Counted from the stretch's first letter, positions 51,410 through 60,999 are shown. The stretch: DNA of 64,000 nt from Methyloferula stellata AR4 (GCF_000385335.1 NZ_ARWA01000001.1:1628001-1692000); one strand, 5' to 3'. Notes: generated by a model from the sequence alone, not told the origin. A program made the numbers and translations.

Positions 51410-52230
51410 TGCGCGGTCTCCGCTTTTTGTGTCGGCAGGGGCAAGCGCGGCACATGATAGTCGGTCAGAATGGAGTCGATATCCGAGCGATGCCGCTCGA
51501 TTGAGGCTTCGAGCTCCTGCGCCAGCGCCGTATCGTCCTTGCGCACGCCCATCCCGATATCGAAGCTCATGGGAAGTGGAAGTCTCGCATTGGTAACAGG
51601 CGTCAGACGCAGCGGCACTTTTTGATTGGCGGCGAACCAGCCAGCCTCCGGCCCCCAGACGGCGGCGACATCGATGTCGCCCGCCGCCAATCCGTCGATG
51701 ATATCTTTCAGAGGCGAGGGCTTCGCATAGTCGCCATAGACCATATAGCCGTGCACGTTCGAGACGATGCCGCGATCGGCGAGTTCATGCGCGGGCGGCG
51801 TGTTGACGCCGTCATTGCCGGTGAGTTGAACACCGATTTTCAGCTGCGTGAGCTTCGGATCGTCAAAGCCGGTGATCGGCGCCGCGTCGGCGCGCTGAAC
51901 GAACACATAACCGGACCTGTAATAGGGCTTCGTCGTGTGCAGCATGTGTATGTCAATGGGGATGCCGATGACGACGTCGCAATTATGCGCATTCAGCGTA
52001 TTGCGAAGAAAGCCGCGCCTTTGTGCGAACCAGTAATATTTGACCTCGGCGCCCATATCGGCGGCGATCAATTCCGCGATCTTGTTTTCGAAGCCATCTC
52101 CATTCGCATTGGAAAAGGGCATGTTGTTCGGGTCGGCACAGACGCGGAGATCGCGTGCCGCCGCCGCGAGCGGCAGGGCGATAAGCGCGGCGGCTGCGAG
52201 CAAGCCGGTTCTAAGGGAGCGCGAAGACAT
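51406..52230 (-). CDS. xoxJ: XoxJ periplasmic binding-protein-like partner of XoxF
   Basis: A 274-residue periplasmic protein of the MxaJ/XoxJ family. ATG at 52230 has GGAGGG eight bases upstream and overlaps the xoxF stop by 20 bases. Signal peptide about 1-25, mature start ARDLRVCADPNNMPFSNANG, then EVKYYWFAQRRGFLRNTLNA, CDVVIGIPIDIHMLHTTKPY, GVQLTGNDGVNTPPAHELAD. The solute-binding-protein fold is thought to help mature or activate XoxF rather than to transport a solute. Confidence 0.9.
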   Translation of the reverse strand: MSSRSLRTGLLAAAALIALPLAAAARDLRVCADPNNMPFSNANGDGFENKIAELIAADMGAEVKYYWFAQRRGFLRNTLNAHNCDVVIGIPIDIHMLHTTKPYYRSGYVFVQRADAAPITGFDDPKLTQLKIGVQLTGNDGVNTPPAHELADRGIVSNVHGYMVYGDYAKPSPLKDIIDGLAAGDIDVAAVWGPEAGWFAANQKVPLRLTPVTNARLPLPMSFDIGMGVRKDDTALAQELEASIERHRSDIDSILTDYHVPRLPLPTQKAETAQ

Positions 52231-54013
52231 AGAGCGTCCCTCCGGCGGTTGTGACATCCGGCAGATCCTTCATGGCATTGACGAAGCCGAGCGCCGCCGT
52301 ACCATCGCGCTTGTCGATTTTGCCGGACACGATGGCGCCCGACCATCCGCCGACACCGGAAAGGATGGCGACATATTGCTTGCCGTCAGGGCCGAGGTAG
52401 GTGACCGGCTGACCGATGATTCCCGAGCCTGTCTTGAACTGCCAGAGGAGGTCGCCCGTATTGGCGTCTACCGCTTTGAACCAGCCGTCCATCGTGCCGT
52501 AGAAGGCGACGTCTCCGGCCGTTACGACCGTGCCGCTCCAGACCGGAAAGTTTTCCTTGATCGCCCAAACCTTCTTGCCATTGGCAATGTCCCAAGCCGC
52601 ATATTCGCCGCGATTGCCGCCATGGCCCGCATGCATATGGATCTCGGTCCCGACATAGGGTGTGCCTTCGATATATCCGACATCCTGCTCCTTTGTGTCG
52701 AAGCAAAGATTGTTGTGGGGGATATAGAGAAGCTTGCTCTTGTTCGAAAAGGCCGATGGCTGCCAATCCTTCGCACCTGGCGGGGCAGGGCAGATGTCGG
52801 TCACGGTCTCGCCGACTTTTGGCAGCTTGGCAGCTACATATTGGATGCGGCCTGTTTTCAAATCGACGCCGGTCGAACTTGTAATATCTTGAAACGGATT
52901 GGCCGAGAGAACCTCGCCGTTCGTGCGGTCGATCACATAGACGTAGCCGTTGCGGTCCGGGTGAACCAGCACTTTGCGCGGCTGGCCCTTCCAGTCCATG
53001 TCGAGGAGAATTTCTTCATTGACGCCGTCATAGTCGTCATGATCGTGCGGACTATATTGATAGAACCAGCGCGCCTGCCCAGTGTCGGCATCGCGGGCGA
53101 AAATGCCGGCAGTCCATTTATTGTCGCCCGGCCGAATCGACGCGTTCCACGGTCCCGGGTTTGAGACTCCATAATAGACAAGGTTGAGATCGGGATCGTA
53201 AGAGGCCCAGCCCCAGGCCGTGCCTCCGCCGTGTCGCCACATATCGGCTGGCCATGTCGAGACGCCGAGGTCCTTGCCTTTTTCCGAGTCATAGAAGGGT
53301 TTAAAATCCGTGCCGATCAAAACATCCTTGTCGGGGCCTGTGCTATAAGCGCGCCAGACGATTTTGCCGGTCTTGACGTCGAGCGCGGCGGCCCAGCCGC
53401 GCACGCCCATCTCGCCTCCCGAATCTCCGACAAGAACTTTGTCCTTCATCAGCAAAGGCGCCATGGTCATGGTTTCGCCCATGTTGATTTCGCCCATCTT
53501 CGTGCGCCACACTTCCTTGCCGGTGTTGGCGTCGACGGCGACGGTATAATCATCGAGCGTGTTATAGATAAGCTTGCCGTCAGCAAAGACTGCGCCGCGA
53601 TTGACTACGTCGCAGCAGGCCTCGCCTTGTGCCGCGGCGCTGGGTTTCGGGTCGTAGCGCCACTTCAAGGCGCCGCTGTTTTTGAGATCCAACGCGAAAA
53701 GAGTATTTGGATAAGGTGTTACGACATACATCGTGTCGCCGACGACCAGCGGCGCGCCTTCGGCGCCCTTGTCAGTGCCGGTCGAAAAGGTAAAGGCCAC
53801 TTTCAGATCTTTGACATTTTTCGAATTGATTTGATCCAATGAACTGTAACGCGTGCTGGCGACATTCTTCGCCGGCATCGTCCACTCTTTGTCGTCGTTG
53901 GTGTTTGTGAAGGTAGGGGGCGTCTGCGCCTGGGCGCTGAAAAATGCCGATGAAGTAAAAAGTGACGCTATGAAGACAGCAGCGTGCCATGCAGGCCTTT
54001 TATTCCATTCCAT
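52211..54013 (-). CDS. xoxF: Lanthanide-dependent methanol dehydrogenase XoxF
   Basis: A 600-residue PQQ-dependent periplasmic alcohol dehydrogenase. Signal peptide to about residue 30, then an eight-bladed propeller with Trp-docking motifs. Vicinal disulfide Cys133-Cys134 (GEACCDVV), metal ligands Glu201 (GGEMGVRG) and Asn285 (YGVSNPGPWN), catalytic Asp327 and a second Asp329 two residues on (HDHDDYDGVNE). The second Asp, Ala in calcium MxaF enzymes, marks a lanthanide enzyme. It oxidises methanol to formaldehyde or formate. First gene of xoxF-J-G-ctaG; no mxaI-like small subunit gene is near. The clade cannot be fixed by eye. Confidence 0.94.
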   Translation of the reverse strand: MEWNKRPAWHAAVFIASLFTSSAFFSAQAQTPPTFTNTNDDKEWTMPAKNVASTRYSSLDQINSKNVKDLKVAFTFSTGTDKGAEGAPLVVGDTMYVVTPYPNTLFALDLKNSGALKWRYDPKPSAAAQGEACCDVVNRGAVFADGKLIYNTLDDYTVAVDANTGKEVWRTKMGEINMGETMTMAPLLMKDKVLVGDSGGEMGVRGWAAALDVKTGKIVWRAYSTGPDKDVLIGTDFKPFYDSEKGKDLGVSTWPADMWRHGGGTAWGWASYDPDLNLVYYGVSNPGPWNASIRPGDNKWTAGIFARDADTGQARWFYQYSPHDHDDYDGVNEEILLDMDWKGQPRKVLVHPDRNGYVYVIDRTNGEVLSANPFQDITSSTGVDLKTGRIQYVAAKLPKVGETVTDICPAPPGAKDWQPSAFSNKSKLLYIPHNNLCFDTKEQDVGYIEGTPYVGTEIHMHAGHGGNRGEYAAWDIANGKKVWAIKENFPVWSGTVVTAGDVAFYGTMDGWFKAVDANTGDLLWQFKTGSGIIGQPVTYLGPDGKQYVAILSGVGGWSGAIVSGKIDKRDGTAALGFVNAMKDLPDVTTAGGTLYVFALP

Positions 54014-54124
54014 GACTCGACAAGCTCCCAGGGACTCGCACTAAAAGAGCGTGGCGGTAGCTTTGGTTCCCTCAATAAAATTATTGATTTTTAGTGGTCA
54101 AGCTTGTCCACACGCCTTGATATG

Positions 54125-54154
54125 CGTGGGCCGCGAAACTATCGGCGGCCCACG
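54125..54154 (-). terminator. Hairpin downstream of the DUF892 gene
   Basis: CGTGGGCCGC (54125-54134) pairs perfectly with GCGGCCCACG (54145-54154), 15 bases beyond the DUF892 stop. Without a T-run on the minus strand it is only a probable terminator. It lies in the xoxF upstream region. Confidence 0.5.
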
Positions 54155-54168
54155 TATCCCTTTAGGCT

Positions 54169-54672
54169 TTACGCGGCCTTTCGATTGATGGTGGTTTCGG
54201 CCATCAATGTCAGCTTGGCATCCGTCTCTTTTTCCTCAGTCAGCGTCTGCTGCAAGACTGCGGCGCAATCGGGCCGGCCGAGAAGCTTCGCCCAGGCGAT
54301 CAAGGTGCCATAACGGCTGATCTCATAATGTTCGACCGCCTGCGCCGCCGCGACCAGAGCTGCATCGAGCACGGCCTTGTCGGCGATATCGCCGGCTATA
54401 TCATTGGCTTCATCGATGATGCCGTCGATCGCCGGACAATTGACGCTCTGAACGTCTACGTCGACCATGTCGAACACCTGTTCCAGCCGTTTGATCTGAT
54501 TCTTGCTCTCGATAAGATGCAGTTGGAAGCCCTGCTTCAGCCGGGGGTCCGTCGCCTTATCGATCATCACAGGCAAGGCGTCGACGATTTGATTTTCGGC
54601 ATAATAGATATCCCGCAACGTATGCACGAAGAGATCGTCCATCGTCTTGATGTCCTTCGAAAACCAACTCAT
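54169..54672 (-). CDS. Second DUF892 (YciE/YciF-type) ferritin-like protein
   Basis: A 167-residue paralogue of the protein at 32911. ATG at 54672 is preferred because AAAGGAAA precedes it and the family starts MSWFSKDIKTMDDLFVHTLR; longer in-frame starts at up to 54987 would run through the neighbouring gene's end. DIYYAENQIVDALP and AAQAVEHYEISRYGTLIAWA preserve the ferritin-like metal residues, and EEKETDAKLT matches the C-terminal helix. A near-consensus EcfG promoter lies 60 bases upstream. It separates xoxF from the CO dehydrogenase cluster. Confidence 0.9.
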   Translation of the reverse strand: MSWFSKDIKTMDDLFVHTLRDIYYAENQIVDALPVMIDKATDPRLKQGFQLHLIESKNQIKRLEQVFDMVDVDVQSVNCPAIDGIIDEANDIAGDIADKAVLDAALVAAAQAVEHYEISRYGTLIAWAKLLGRPDCAAVLQQTLTEEKETDAKLTLMAETTINRKAA

Positions 54673-54731
54673 GCCGTTTCCTTTCGTTCTGGCCGCGCCA
54701 GCCCGCCTATGCGGGCGGCACCTGGATCGCG

Positions 54732-54756
54732 AACTCAGAAAAAAACCAGTGGTTCC
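54732..54756 (-). promoter_or_regulatory. EcfG-like promoter for second DUF892 gene
   Basis: On the minus strand GGAAC (54756-54752), 16 bases, AGTT (54735-54732). The -10 element deviates by one base from CGTT. Position fits, about 60 bases before the ATG. Confidence 0.45.
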
Positions 54757-54848
54757 TCCAAATCCTGAAAGTCGGCGACAGACTTGAACGATATTGCCAA
54801 GCAATCTTGCGTCGATGCGATCCCCGCGCAGCTTGCGTCTTTGAACCG

Positions 54849-55487
54849 TCAGCGCAAAGCGGCGCAGATCGGAAACAGAATCTCTCCCGCCGCATGATGG
54901 GAGCCATCGAGGCAGCAAGTCGGCATGGCGAGCCCCAGAGCGAGAATCAGGGCTGCAGTGGACTTGCCAAAAAGCCCGCCAAGCCAACCCTTCTTTTCCT
55001 TGGCTTCGCCCTCAGCGGAGGGCTCTTCCGCCGCAACAGGTTCCGGCTCTGGAGCGACCACTTTGCCGAATTTCTCGAAAAATTCACCGGCCAATTTTTT
55101 GGCTGTAACATCGATCAACCGCGAGCCGAGTTGCGCCAGTTTGCCGCCGACCTCGGCTTTGACTTCATAATGAAGAATCGTGGCATCGCCGTCTGCTTCC
55201 AACGTGACTTTGGCGCCGCCTTTCGCGTGGCCCGCCATGCCGCCCGCGCCTTCGCCTGAAATGCGATAGCCATTCGGCGGATCGATCTCGGACAATGTGA
55301 CTTTGCCTTTGAACGAGGCCTTGATGGGGCCGACCTTGAGGGTCGATGCAGCCTCCATTTCCGTATCGGAAGTTTTGACAATGCTTTCGCATCCGGGAAT
55401 GCATTGTTTCAAGACTTCGGGATCGTTCAGCGCGGCCCACACGGCTTCGCGCCGAGCCTCGATACGTTGTTCGCCGTTCATGTCCAT
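54849..55487 (-). CDS. coxG: CO dehydrogenase accessory protein CoxG (SRPBCC, membrane anchor)
   Basis: A 212-residue CoxG: N-terminal SRPBCC lipid-binding-like domain (MDMNGEQRIEARREAVWAAL followed by NDPEVLKQCIPGCE, KVGPIKASFKGKVTLSEIDP) and, after a Glu/Pro linker, a C-terminal hydrophobic segment (STAALILALGLAMPTCCLDG). CoxG recruits CO dehydrogenase to the inner membrane, so that electrons can enter the respiratory chain. Its last residues (SHHAAGEILFPICAALR) extend beyond the anchor, longer than usual. It is the last gene in the cox operon. Confidence 0.9.
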   Translation of the reverse strand: MDMNGEQRIEARREAVWAALNDPEVLKQCIPGCESIVKTSDTEMEAASTLKVGPIKASFKGKVTLSEIDPPNGYRISGEGAGGMAGHAKGGAKVTLEADGDATILHYEVKAEVGGKLAQLGSRLIDVTAKKLAGEFFEKFGKVVAPEPEPVAAEEPSAEGEAKEKKGWLGGLFGKSTAALILALGLAMPTCCLDGSHHAAGEILFPICAALR

Positions 55488-55502
55488 GTTGGATCTTCCT
55501 TT

Positions 55503-56330
55503 TTAAACTGATGGGTTGGGCATGGCTTTGGATTTGCGCCGAACTTGGACCAGTTCGGCCAGAATGGAGAGGGCGATCTCTTCCGGCGTGATCGCGCCTA
55601 TGTCGAGCCCGGCTGGCGCCTTGAGCGCGGCGAGCCGCGCCTCGTCTGCACCTTTTTCGCGCAGCGCCGCGGTCAAGGCGGCTGCCTTCTTGCGCGACCC
55701 GACGAAGGTTACGTAATTGGCCTCCGCTGCGAGCGCGGCGGAGAGTGCGAGCTCATCGCCCGAGCCTTGCGTCGAGACGACGATGAAACGCTGACGTTTG
55801 GCCGGCGGCAGATCGAAGCCGTCGATCCGATGATCGGCATCGTTCAGCGCGGCGTGATCCTTGATTGGCGCCGCAGCCGTCACATCGAAACCGAATGCGC
55901 CGGCGATCTCGGTCAGGGCCACCGCGACGGGCGACGCGCCCATCACGACGAGTTCGGGGCGCGGCAGTATGGGTTCGACGAATATGTCCATCGTGCCTTG
56001 GCTCGGGCACATGTTATTGGCGTAGCGAATGCCCTCCTTCGTCTCGCCTGCAGAAATGCCGAGATCGGCGAGCAAGTCCTTCGGCTGGATGGAAATCAGA
56101 CGCGGCTGCCCGTCAGCGATGGCGTCCCGCGCGGCTTTCAGCGTGGCGCCCCTGGCGCAGCCGCCGCCGATCCATCCGGCGACGACAGTGCCGTCTTCAA
56201 GGATCAAAGCTTTGGCACCGGCTTTGGCCGCGGTGACGGAGACCGTGCGCACGACGGTCGCCACCGCGAAGGGAAGCTCCTGGCTCTGCATGTTTTGCAT
56301 CATCGTTAATGTGTCGGACGCGACTGTCAT
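55503..56330 (-). CDS. coxF: XdhC/CoxF family maturation protein
   Basis: A 275-residue protein of the XdhC/CoxI family. ATG at 56330 has a perfect GGAGGTGATC ribosome site. VTAAKAGAKALILEDGTVVA followed by GWIGGGCARGATL carries the conserved Cys of XdhC N-terminal domains, and a Rossmann-like C-terminal domain follows (ELVVMGASPVAVALTEIAGA). XdhC-type proteins insert or sulfurate molybdenum cofactor; in CO dehydrogenase clusters CoxF and CoxI serve cofactor maturation. Located between coxE and coxG as in the Afipia (Oligotropha) cluster. Confidence 0.88.
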   Translation of the reverse strand: MTVASDTLTMMQNMQSQELPFAVATVVRTVSVTAAKAGAKALILEDGTVVAGWIGGGCARGATLKAARDAIADGQPRLISIQPKDLLADLGISAGETKEGIRYANNMCPSQGTMDIFVEPILPRPELVVMGASPVAVALTEIAGAFGFDVTAAAPIKDHAALNDADHRIDGFDLPPAKRQRFIVVSTQGSGDELALSAALAAEANYVTFVGSRKKAAALTAALREKGADEARLAALKAPAGLDIGAITPEEIALSILAELVQVRRKSKAMPNPSV

Positions 56331-56373
56331 GATCACCTCCTCTTCCAAATCCTGTTCATCCAAATCCTGTTTT

Positions 56374-57576
56374 TCAAAGCCTTGCGAGATAGGGTTCGAG
56401 CGCTTCGAGGCTCTCGAGATTATGGGCGGGCGCGAAGAGATCGACGAAGGGCAGAGCGGCCTTCATGCCCGCCGCCTCCGGCGCATAATCTTGCCAGCCG
56501 GCCATCGGGTTGAGCCAGACGATGCGGCGGCAGCGCCGCCGCAAAGCGCTCATCTCCTTTGCGAGACGATCCGGATCGCCGGTTTCGAAACCGTCCGAAA
56601 TGATCATGACGGCGGTGCGCGACCGGATGCTGCGCGCCGCATATCGCGCATTGAAGGTCGCGAGGCTTTCGCCGATCTTCGTGCCGCCGCCGACCCCCTC
56701 GGTCATGAGGCTGAAGCGGTCGATCGCGCGCTGCGGGTCTTTCTCTGTCATGGCGCCCGTCACATCGACGAGGCGCGTGTGAAACAGAAAGGTTGAGGCA
56801 TATTTGAACGAGCCGAGCATGCCATGCATGAAGCGCACGAAGGCTGGCGTATAGGCGCTCATCGAACCCGATGTATCGAGCAGCATGACGAGCCGCAGCG
56901 GCTTCGTCTTGCGGCGCCGGAACACCAGATCGATGGGCGTGCCACCGCGCGCGATGCTGCGATGAATCACGCGGCGGAAATCGAGGCGGCGGCCGTGCTT
57001 CGCGGCCCGATCGCGCCGTGTCAGCCTCGTGCGCATTTTCGCGGCGAGCCGGTCGGCGAGCGCATAGGCGCGCTTCAGCTCTTCCTGATTCAAGATGTGG
57101 CGGAAGTCCTTCTTACTCAATGCCTCTTGCGCCGCGGCGCCCCCCTGTCGGTCACGGCCGCCCTCAGTCGATGCGGGATCACCGGCCGAGTCTGGCCGCT
57201 TCAGGCGCTCGCCAGCGCCGGACTGAGGCGGGCCATCCTCTGGACCGGCAGGAGGAAGAGATCGGGCCGGCGCCTGCCGCCGGTCCTCGAAACGGGTCGT
57301 ACCCTTGGTTCCATAGGCAAACCAAAAGGCATTGAAGATCGCGTCGAATTTTTCCCAATCCGCTTGCCGCGAGGCAAAGAGCGAGCGTAGCGCAGCCAAA
57401 AGGATCGTTCTATTCGTGGGTTCGATCGCACAGAAAATCCGCAGCGCATCCTGGCTTTCCGCGAGCCCGACCGTAAAGCCATTGGCGCGCAGCGACCTCA
57501 CGAAAGCAGCGAAGCGCAAACGCACGGGTTCGCCGAGATCGAAGGAAGGGGCTGCGAGCGCGAGAGGGGCCATCAT
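56374..57576 (-). CDS. coxE: VWA-domain maturation protein CoxE
   Basis: A 400-residue protein. The C-terminal von Willebrand A domain has the MIDAS motif DTSGS in LRLVMLLDTSGSMSAYTPAF, and later TAVMIISDGFETGD. The middle part is basic and Arg-rich (RLTRRDRAAKHGRRLDFRRV). CoxE works with the AAA ATPase CoxD to build the [CuSMoO2] site of CO dehydrogenase, as established for the Oligotropha cluster. It begins five bases after the coxD stop. Confidence 0.92.
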   Translation of the reverse strand: MMAPLALAAPSFDLGEPVRLRFAAFVRSLRANGFTVGLAESQDALRIFCAIEPTNRTILLAALRSLFASRQADWEKFDAIFNAFWFAYGTKGTTRFEDRRQAPARSLPPAGPEDGPPQSGAGERLKRPDSAGDPASTEGGRDRQGGAAAQEALSKKDFRHILNQEELKRAYALADRLAAKMRTRLTRRDRAAKHGRRLDFRRVIHRSIARGGTPIDLVFRRRKTKPLRLVMLLDTSGSMSAYTPAFVRFMHGMLGSFKYASTFLFHTRLVDVTGAMTEKDPQRAIDRFSLMTEGVGGGTKIGESLATFNARYAARSIRSRTAVMIISDGFETGDPDRLAKEMSALRRRCRRIVWLNPMAGWQDYAPEAAGMKAALPFVDLFAPAHNLESLEALEPYLARL

Positions 57577-57580
57577 CGCC

Positions 57581-58465
57581 TCACGCCACTTTCGCGATGA
57601 GACGTTCGACGACTTCGCTCGTCAAACGCGCCTGATCCTCATGCGTCTTCAACAGCGTCATCAACAGATCATGTACGCTCCCCGGATCTTGCTGGAGATC
57701 GCTTTGACCAATGCCGATCAGGGCGGCGGCGAAGTCGAGCGTTTCCGCAACGCCCGGAACCTTGCGAAGATCTTCCTTGCGGATCGCCTGAATGAGCCGT
57801 GCGACCTGCAGGGCAAGCGCCACTTCGATGCCGGGATAGCGCGTCCGGATGATCGCGACTTCGCGGTCCTGATCCGGGAAATCGACATAATAATAAAGGC
57901 AGCGCCGCCGCAAAGCGTCGGAAATCTCGCGCGTGCCGTTGGAGGTCAGAACCACGCGCGGAATCGATCGCGCAGCGATCGTTCCAAGTTCTGGAATCGT
58001 GACCTGGAAGTCCGAGAGGACTTCGAGAAGAAAAGCCTCGAACTCCTCGTCGGCGCGATCAACTTCGTCGACGAGGAGGACCGCGCGGGTCTCGGCCCGG
58101 ATCGCCGCCAATATGGGCCGTTCGAGGAGGTAGGGTTCGGAAAAGATCTGCGCCTCGATGAGGTCGGCCTTTTCGCCTTCATGCGCTTTGATCGCGAGGA
58201 TCTGGCGCTGATAATTCCATTCGTAGAGGGCTGCGTTCTGATCGAGGCCTTCGTAGCATTGCAGCCGGATCAACGGCGCGCCATGCAGCGCGGCGAGCGC
58301 CTTCGCGACCTCCGTCTTGCCGACGCCGGCTTCGCCTTCGAGCAGAAGCGGACGCTTCAGCAGATCCATCAGCCAGAGCGCGGTCGCGAGGTCACGGTCG
58401 GCGACATAGCCGACCGCGGCGAGGCGCTCGCTGATTTCAGTGCGGACAAGCGACATGGTGGACAT
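57581..58465 (-). CDS. coxD: MoxR-type AAA+ ATPase CoxD
   Basis: A 294-residue MoxR-family ATPase. Walker A GEAGVGKTE (about 43-51) in RPLLLEGEAGVGKTEVAKAL, Walker B LLVDEVDRAD, sensor region VVLTSNGTREISDALRRRCL. CoxD is the chaperone-like ATPase that unfolds or remodels apo-CO dehydrogenase so that sulfur and copper can be inserted. A hairpin repeat separates it from coxL upstream. The ATG at 58465 could be replaced by the ATG three codons on. Confidence 0.93.
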   Translation of the reverse strand: MSTMSLVRTEISERLAAVGYVADRDLATALWLMDLLKRPLLLEGEAGVGKTEVAKALAALHGAPLIRLQCYEGLDQNAALYEWNYQRQILAIKAHEGEKADLIEAQIFSEPYLLERPILAAIRAETRAVLLVDEVDRADEEFEAFLLEVLSDFQVTIPELGTIAARSIPRVVLTSNGTREISDALRRRCLYYYVDFPDQDREVAIIRTRYPGIEVALALQVARLIQAIRKEDLRKVPGVAETLDFAAALIGIGQSDLQQDPGSVHDLLMTLLKTHEDQARLTSEVVERLIAKVA

Positions 58466-58486
58466 GATCTATGCAGCTTCTTGAAA

Positions 58487-58574
58487 GCATGATCCCGAAA
58501 AGTTGTTCGACTTTTCGGATAAGATCATGCGTTGAAATAAAAGCTTAGAGTGTGATCGCTGATCACGCTCTAAG
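58487..58574. repeat. Two dispersed hairpins between coxL and coxD
   Basis: GCATGATC (58487-58494) pairs with GATCATGC (58523-58530) with inner CCGAAAAGT/ACTTTTCGG, the same family as the array at 16323. Next, CTTAGAGTGTGATC from 58544 pairs with GATCACGCTCTAAG (58561-58574), overlapping the coxL stop codon. Inside the operon it may set the ratio of structural to accessory gene mRNA. Confidence 0.7.
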
Positions 58575-60999
58575 CGTGCAGGCCAAGCTTCTGGCCGACT
58601 TCCCAGATGCGCCAATAGTCGTGCGGCATGTTGATATGGGTCGTGCCGAGAAACGAGAAGGCGTCGTTCACCGCGTTGGAGAAGCACGGCACGCCGCCGA
58701 CATGCGGGCTTTCGCCGACGCCCTTCGCGCCGATCGGATGATGCGGCGAGGGCGTCTCGGTGTAATCCGTCTCCCAATGCGGGGTCTCGACGGCGGTCGG
58801 CAGGAAGAAATCCATGAAGGACGCGCCCATGACATTGCCGGCCGCGTCGTAGCGGATCTCCTGACCCATCGCGACGGCGAAGGCTTCGGTGAGGCCGCCG
58901 TGCACCTGGCCCTCGATGATCATCGGATTGATGCGCGTGCCGCAATCGTCGAGTGCATAGAAGCGCCGGATCTTGTAGACGCCCGTATCGACATCGATAT
59001 CCATCACGCAGAAGTAGGAGCCGAACGGATAGGTCATGTTCGGTGGATCGTAATAATTCACCGCCTCGAGGCCCGGCTCCAGATTGGGGATGGGCTGGTG
59101 ATAGGAGGCCCAGGCGATCGCCGCCATGCCGATGCGCTTTTCCGGCAGGCCCTTTACCTGGAAGCCATCGATGTCCCATTCGAGATCGTTGTGATGCACT
59201 TCGAGAAGATGCGCGGCGATCATCTGCGCCTTGGCGCGGATTTTTCGCGCCGCCATGGCGATTGCGGCGCCCGCCGTCGGCGTGGAGCGCGAGCCATAGG
59301 TGCCAAGCCCATAGGGCGCCGTATCCGTATTGCCTTCCTCGATTGTAATATCGTCGGCCGGGATACCAAGCTCGGTCGCGAGGATCTGCGCATAGGTCGT
59401 CTCGTGACCCTGACCCTGGCTCTTCGTGCCCATGCGGGCGATGACGGAGCCCGTCGGATGGATGCGGATCTCGCAGGAATCGAACATGCCGATGCCGAGA
59501 ATATCGCAATTCTTCGAAGGGCCCGCGCCGACGATCTCGGTGAAGAAGGAAACGCCGATCCCCATGATCTCGCGGGTCTCGCCGCGCTTGAAGGCTTCGC
59601 GCTTCTGCGCTTGCTCTTCGCGGAGCTGGCGATAGCCGATGGCCTCCATTGCCTTGTTCATCGCAAGATGATAATCGCCTGAATCATATTCCCAGCCAAG
59701 CGGCGCCTTATAGGGAAACTGCTCGCGCCTGATGAAGTTCTTCAGCCGCAGATCGGCGGAATCCATGCCCAGCTTTTGCGCCAGGCATTCGATCGCGCGC
59801 TCGATCGCGTAGACGGCTTCCGTCACCCGGAACGAGCAGCGGTAGGCGACGCCGCCCGAGGCTTTGTTCGTATAAACACCGTCGACTTCGAGATGCGCGA
59901 CGGGCATATCGTAGGAGCCCGTGCAGATATTCATAAAGCCAGCCGGCCATTTGGATGGGTCGGCGCAAGCATCGAATGCGCCGTGGTCCGCCAGCACATA
60001 GCAGCGCATGGCGAGGATGCGGCCGTCTTCCGTCGAGGCCAGTTCGGACGTGATGTGGTAATCGCGCGCAAAGGATGTGGTCGAGAGATTCTCCATCCGG
60101 TCTTCGACCCATTTGACCGGCTTGCCGAGCACGATCGAGGCGACGATCGAGCAGACATAGCCAGGATAGACGCCGACCTTATTGCCGAAGCCGCCGCCGA
60201 TATCGGGCGCGATCACATGGATCTTATGCTCGGGAATATGCGAGATCAGCGAGGCGACGGTGCGCACCACATGCGGCGCCTGGAAGGTGCCGTAAAGTGT
60301 CAGCTCGCCCTTGATCTTGTCGAAAGAGGCCAGGCTCTGGCAGGTCTCGAGCGGCGAGGGATGGGTGCGGTGATAATAGAAGGTTTCCTTGATCGTCACC
60401 GGCGCTTTGGCGAAGGCTTCGTCCGTGCCGTCCTTGTCGCCCATCTGCCAATTGAAGATGTGGTTATAATGTCTGCGCGGCCCATGTGCGCCGTCCATTT
60501 TGTCTTTGATGTCTTCGCGTAGAAGTGGGGCATCCGGAAGCATGGCCTCATGCGGATCAATGATCACCGGCAGCTCTTCGTAGTCCACTTCTATCAGCTC
60601 GACCGCATCGGCCGCGATATAGCGATCGTCGGCGACCACGAAGACGACTTCCTCATTTTGAAACAGGACCTTCTCGTCCGCCAGCACAGCGGCCACATCG
60701 CCGGCGAGCGTCGGCATATAATGAAGATTGAGCGGCTTCAGATCGGCGGCGGTCAGCACAGCACGCACGCCGGGCAGGGCCTTGGCCTTAGACGTATCGA
60801 TGCTTTTGATGCGCGCATGCGCATAGGAGGAGCGGAAGAAATCGCCAAACAGCATGCCGGGCAATTTGATGTCATCGACATAATTGCCTTTGCCCTGGGT
60901 AAACCGGATGTCTTCGACGCGTTTGCGCTTGCAGCCCATGCCCTCGAGCTTGGCTTCGCGCTGCTCTTTCGTGAGCGGGGGAGGGGTCATCTCATTCAT
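58570..60999 (-). CDS. coxL: Form I aerobic CO dehydrogenase large subunit CoxL
   Basis: The 809-residue molybdopterin subunit that oxidises CO to CO2 at a [CuSMoO2] centre. The form I signature AYRCSFR is present, with the copper-bound Cys at residue 388, the same number as in the Afipia (Oligotropha) carboxidovorans enzyme. Other segments: [48 protein letters not shown] and the C-terminal [13 protein letters not shown] with the catalytic Glu. Form II homologues lack the AYxCSFR loop, so this is a genuine CO oxidiser. Its start overlaps the coxS stop by four bases. Confidence 0.97.
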   Translation of the reverse strand: MNEMTPPPLTKEQREAKLEGMGCKRKRVEDIRFTQGKGNYVDDIKLPGMLFGDFFRSSYAHARIKSIDTSKAKALPGVRAVLTAADLKPLNLHYMPTLAGDVAAVLADEKVLFQNEEVVFVVADDRYIAADAVELIEVDYEELPVIIDPHEAMLPDAPLLREDIKDKMDGAHGPRRHYNHIFNWQMGDKDGTDEAFAKAPVTIKETFYYHRTHPSPLETCQSLASFDKIKGELTLYGTFQAPHVVRTVASLISHIPEHKIHVIAPDIGGGFGNKVGVYPGYVCSIVASIVLGKPVKWVEDRMENLSTTSFARDYHITSELASTEDGRILAMRCYVLADHGAFDACADPSKWPAGFMNICTGSYDMPVAHLEVDGVYTNKASGGVAYRCSFRVTEAVYAIERAIECLAQKLGMDSADLRLKNFIRREQFPYKAPLGWEYDSGDYHLAMNKAMEAIGYRQLREEQAQKREAFKRGETREIMGIGVSFFTEIVGAGPSKNCDILGIGMFDSCEIRIHPTGSVIARMGTKSQGQGHETTYAQILATELGIPADDITIEEGNTDTAPYGLGTYGSRSTPTAGAAIAMAARKIRAKAQMIAAHLLEVHHNDLEWDIDGFQVKGLPEKRIGMAAIAWASYHQPIPNLEPGLEAVNYYDPPNMTYPFGSYFCVMDIDVDTGVYKIRRFYALDDCGTRINPMIIEGQVHGGLTEAFAVAMGQEIRYDAAGNVMGASFMDFFLPTAVETPHWETDYTETPSPHHPIGAKGVGESPHVGGVPCFSNAVNDAFSFLGTTHINMPHDYWRIWEVGQKLGLHA

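Noticed and set aside
54169-54987. 272-residue version of the second DUF892 protein
   Set aside because: The extra N-terminus is Arg/Ser-rich without family similarity and would remove the well-placed ribosome site before 54672.
58469-59509. 346-codon minus-strand frame overlapping coxL
   Set aside because: Alternative frame of coxL with Arg/His-rich low-complexity translation.
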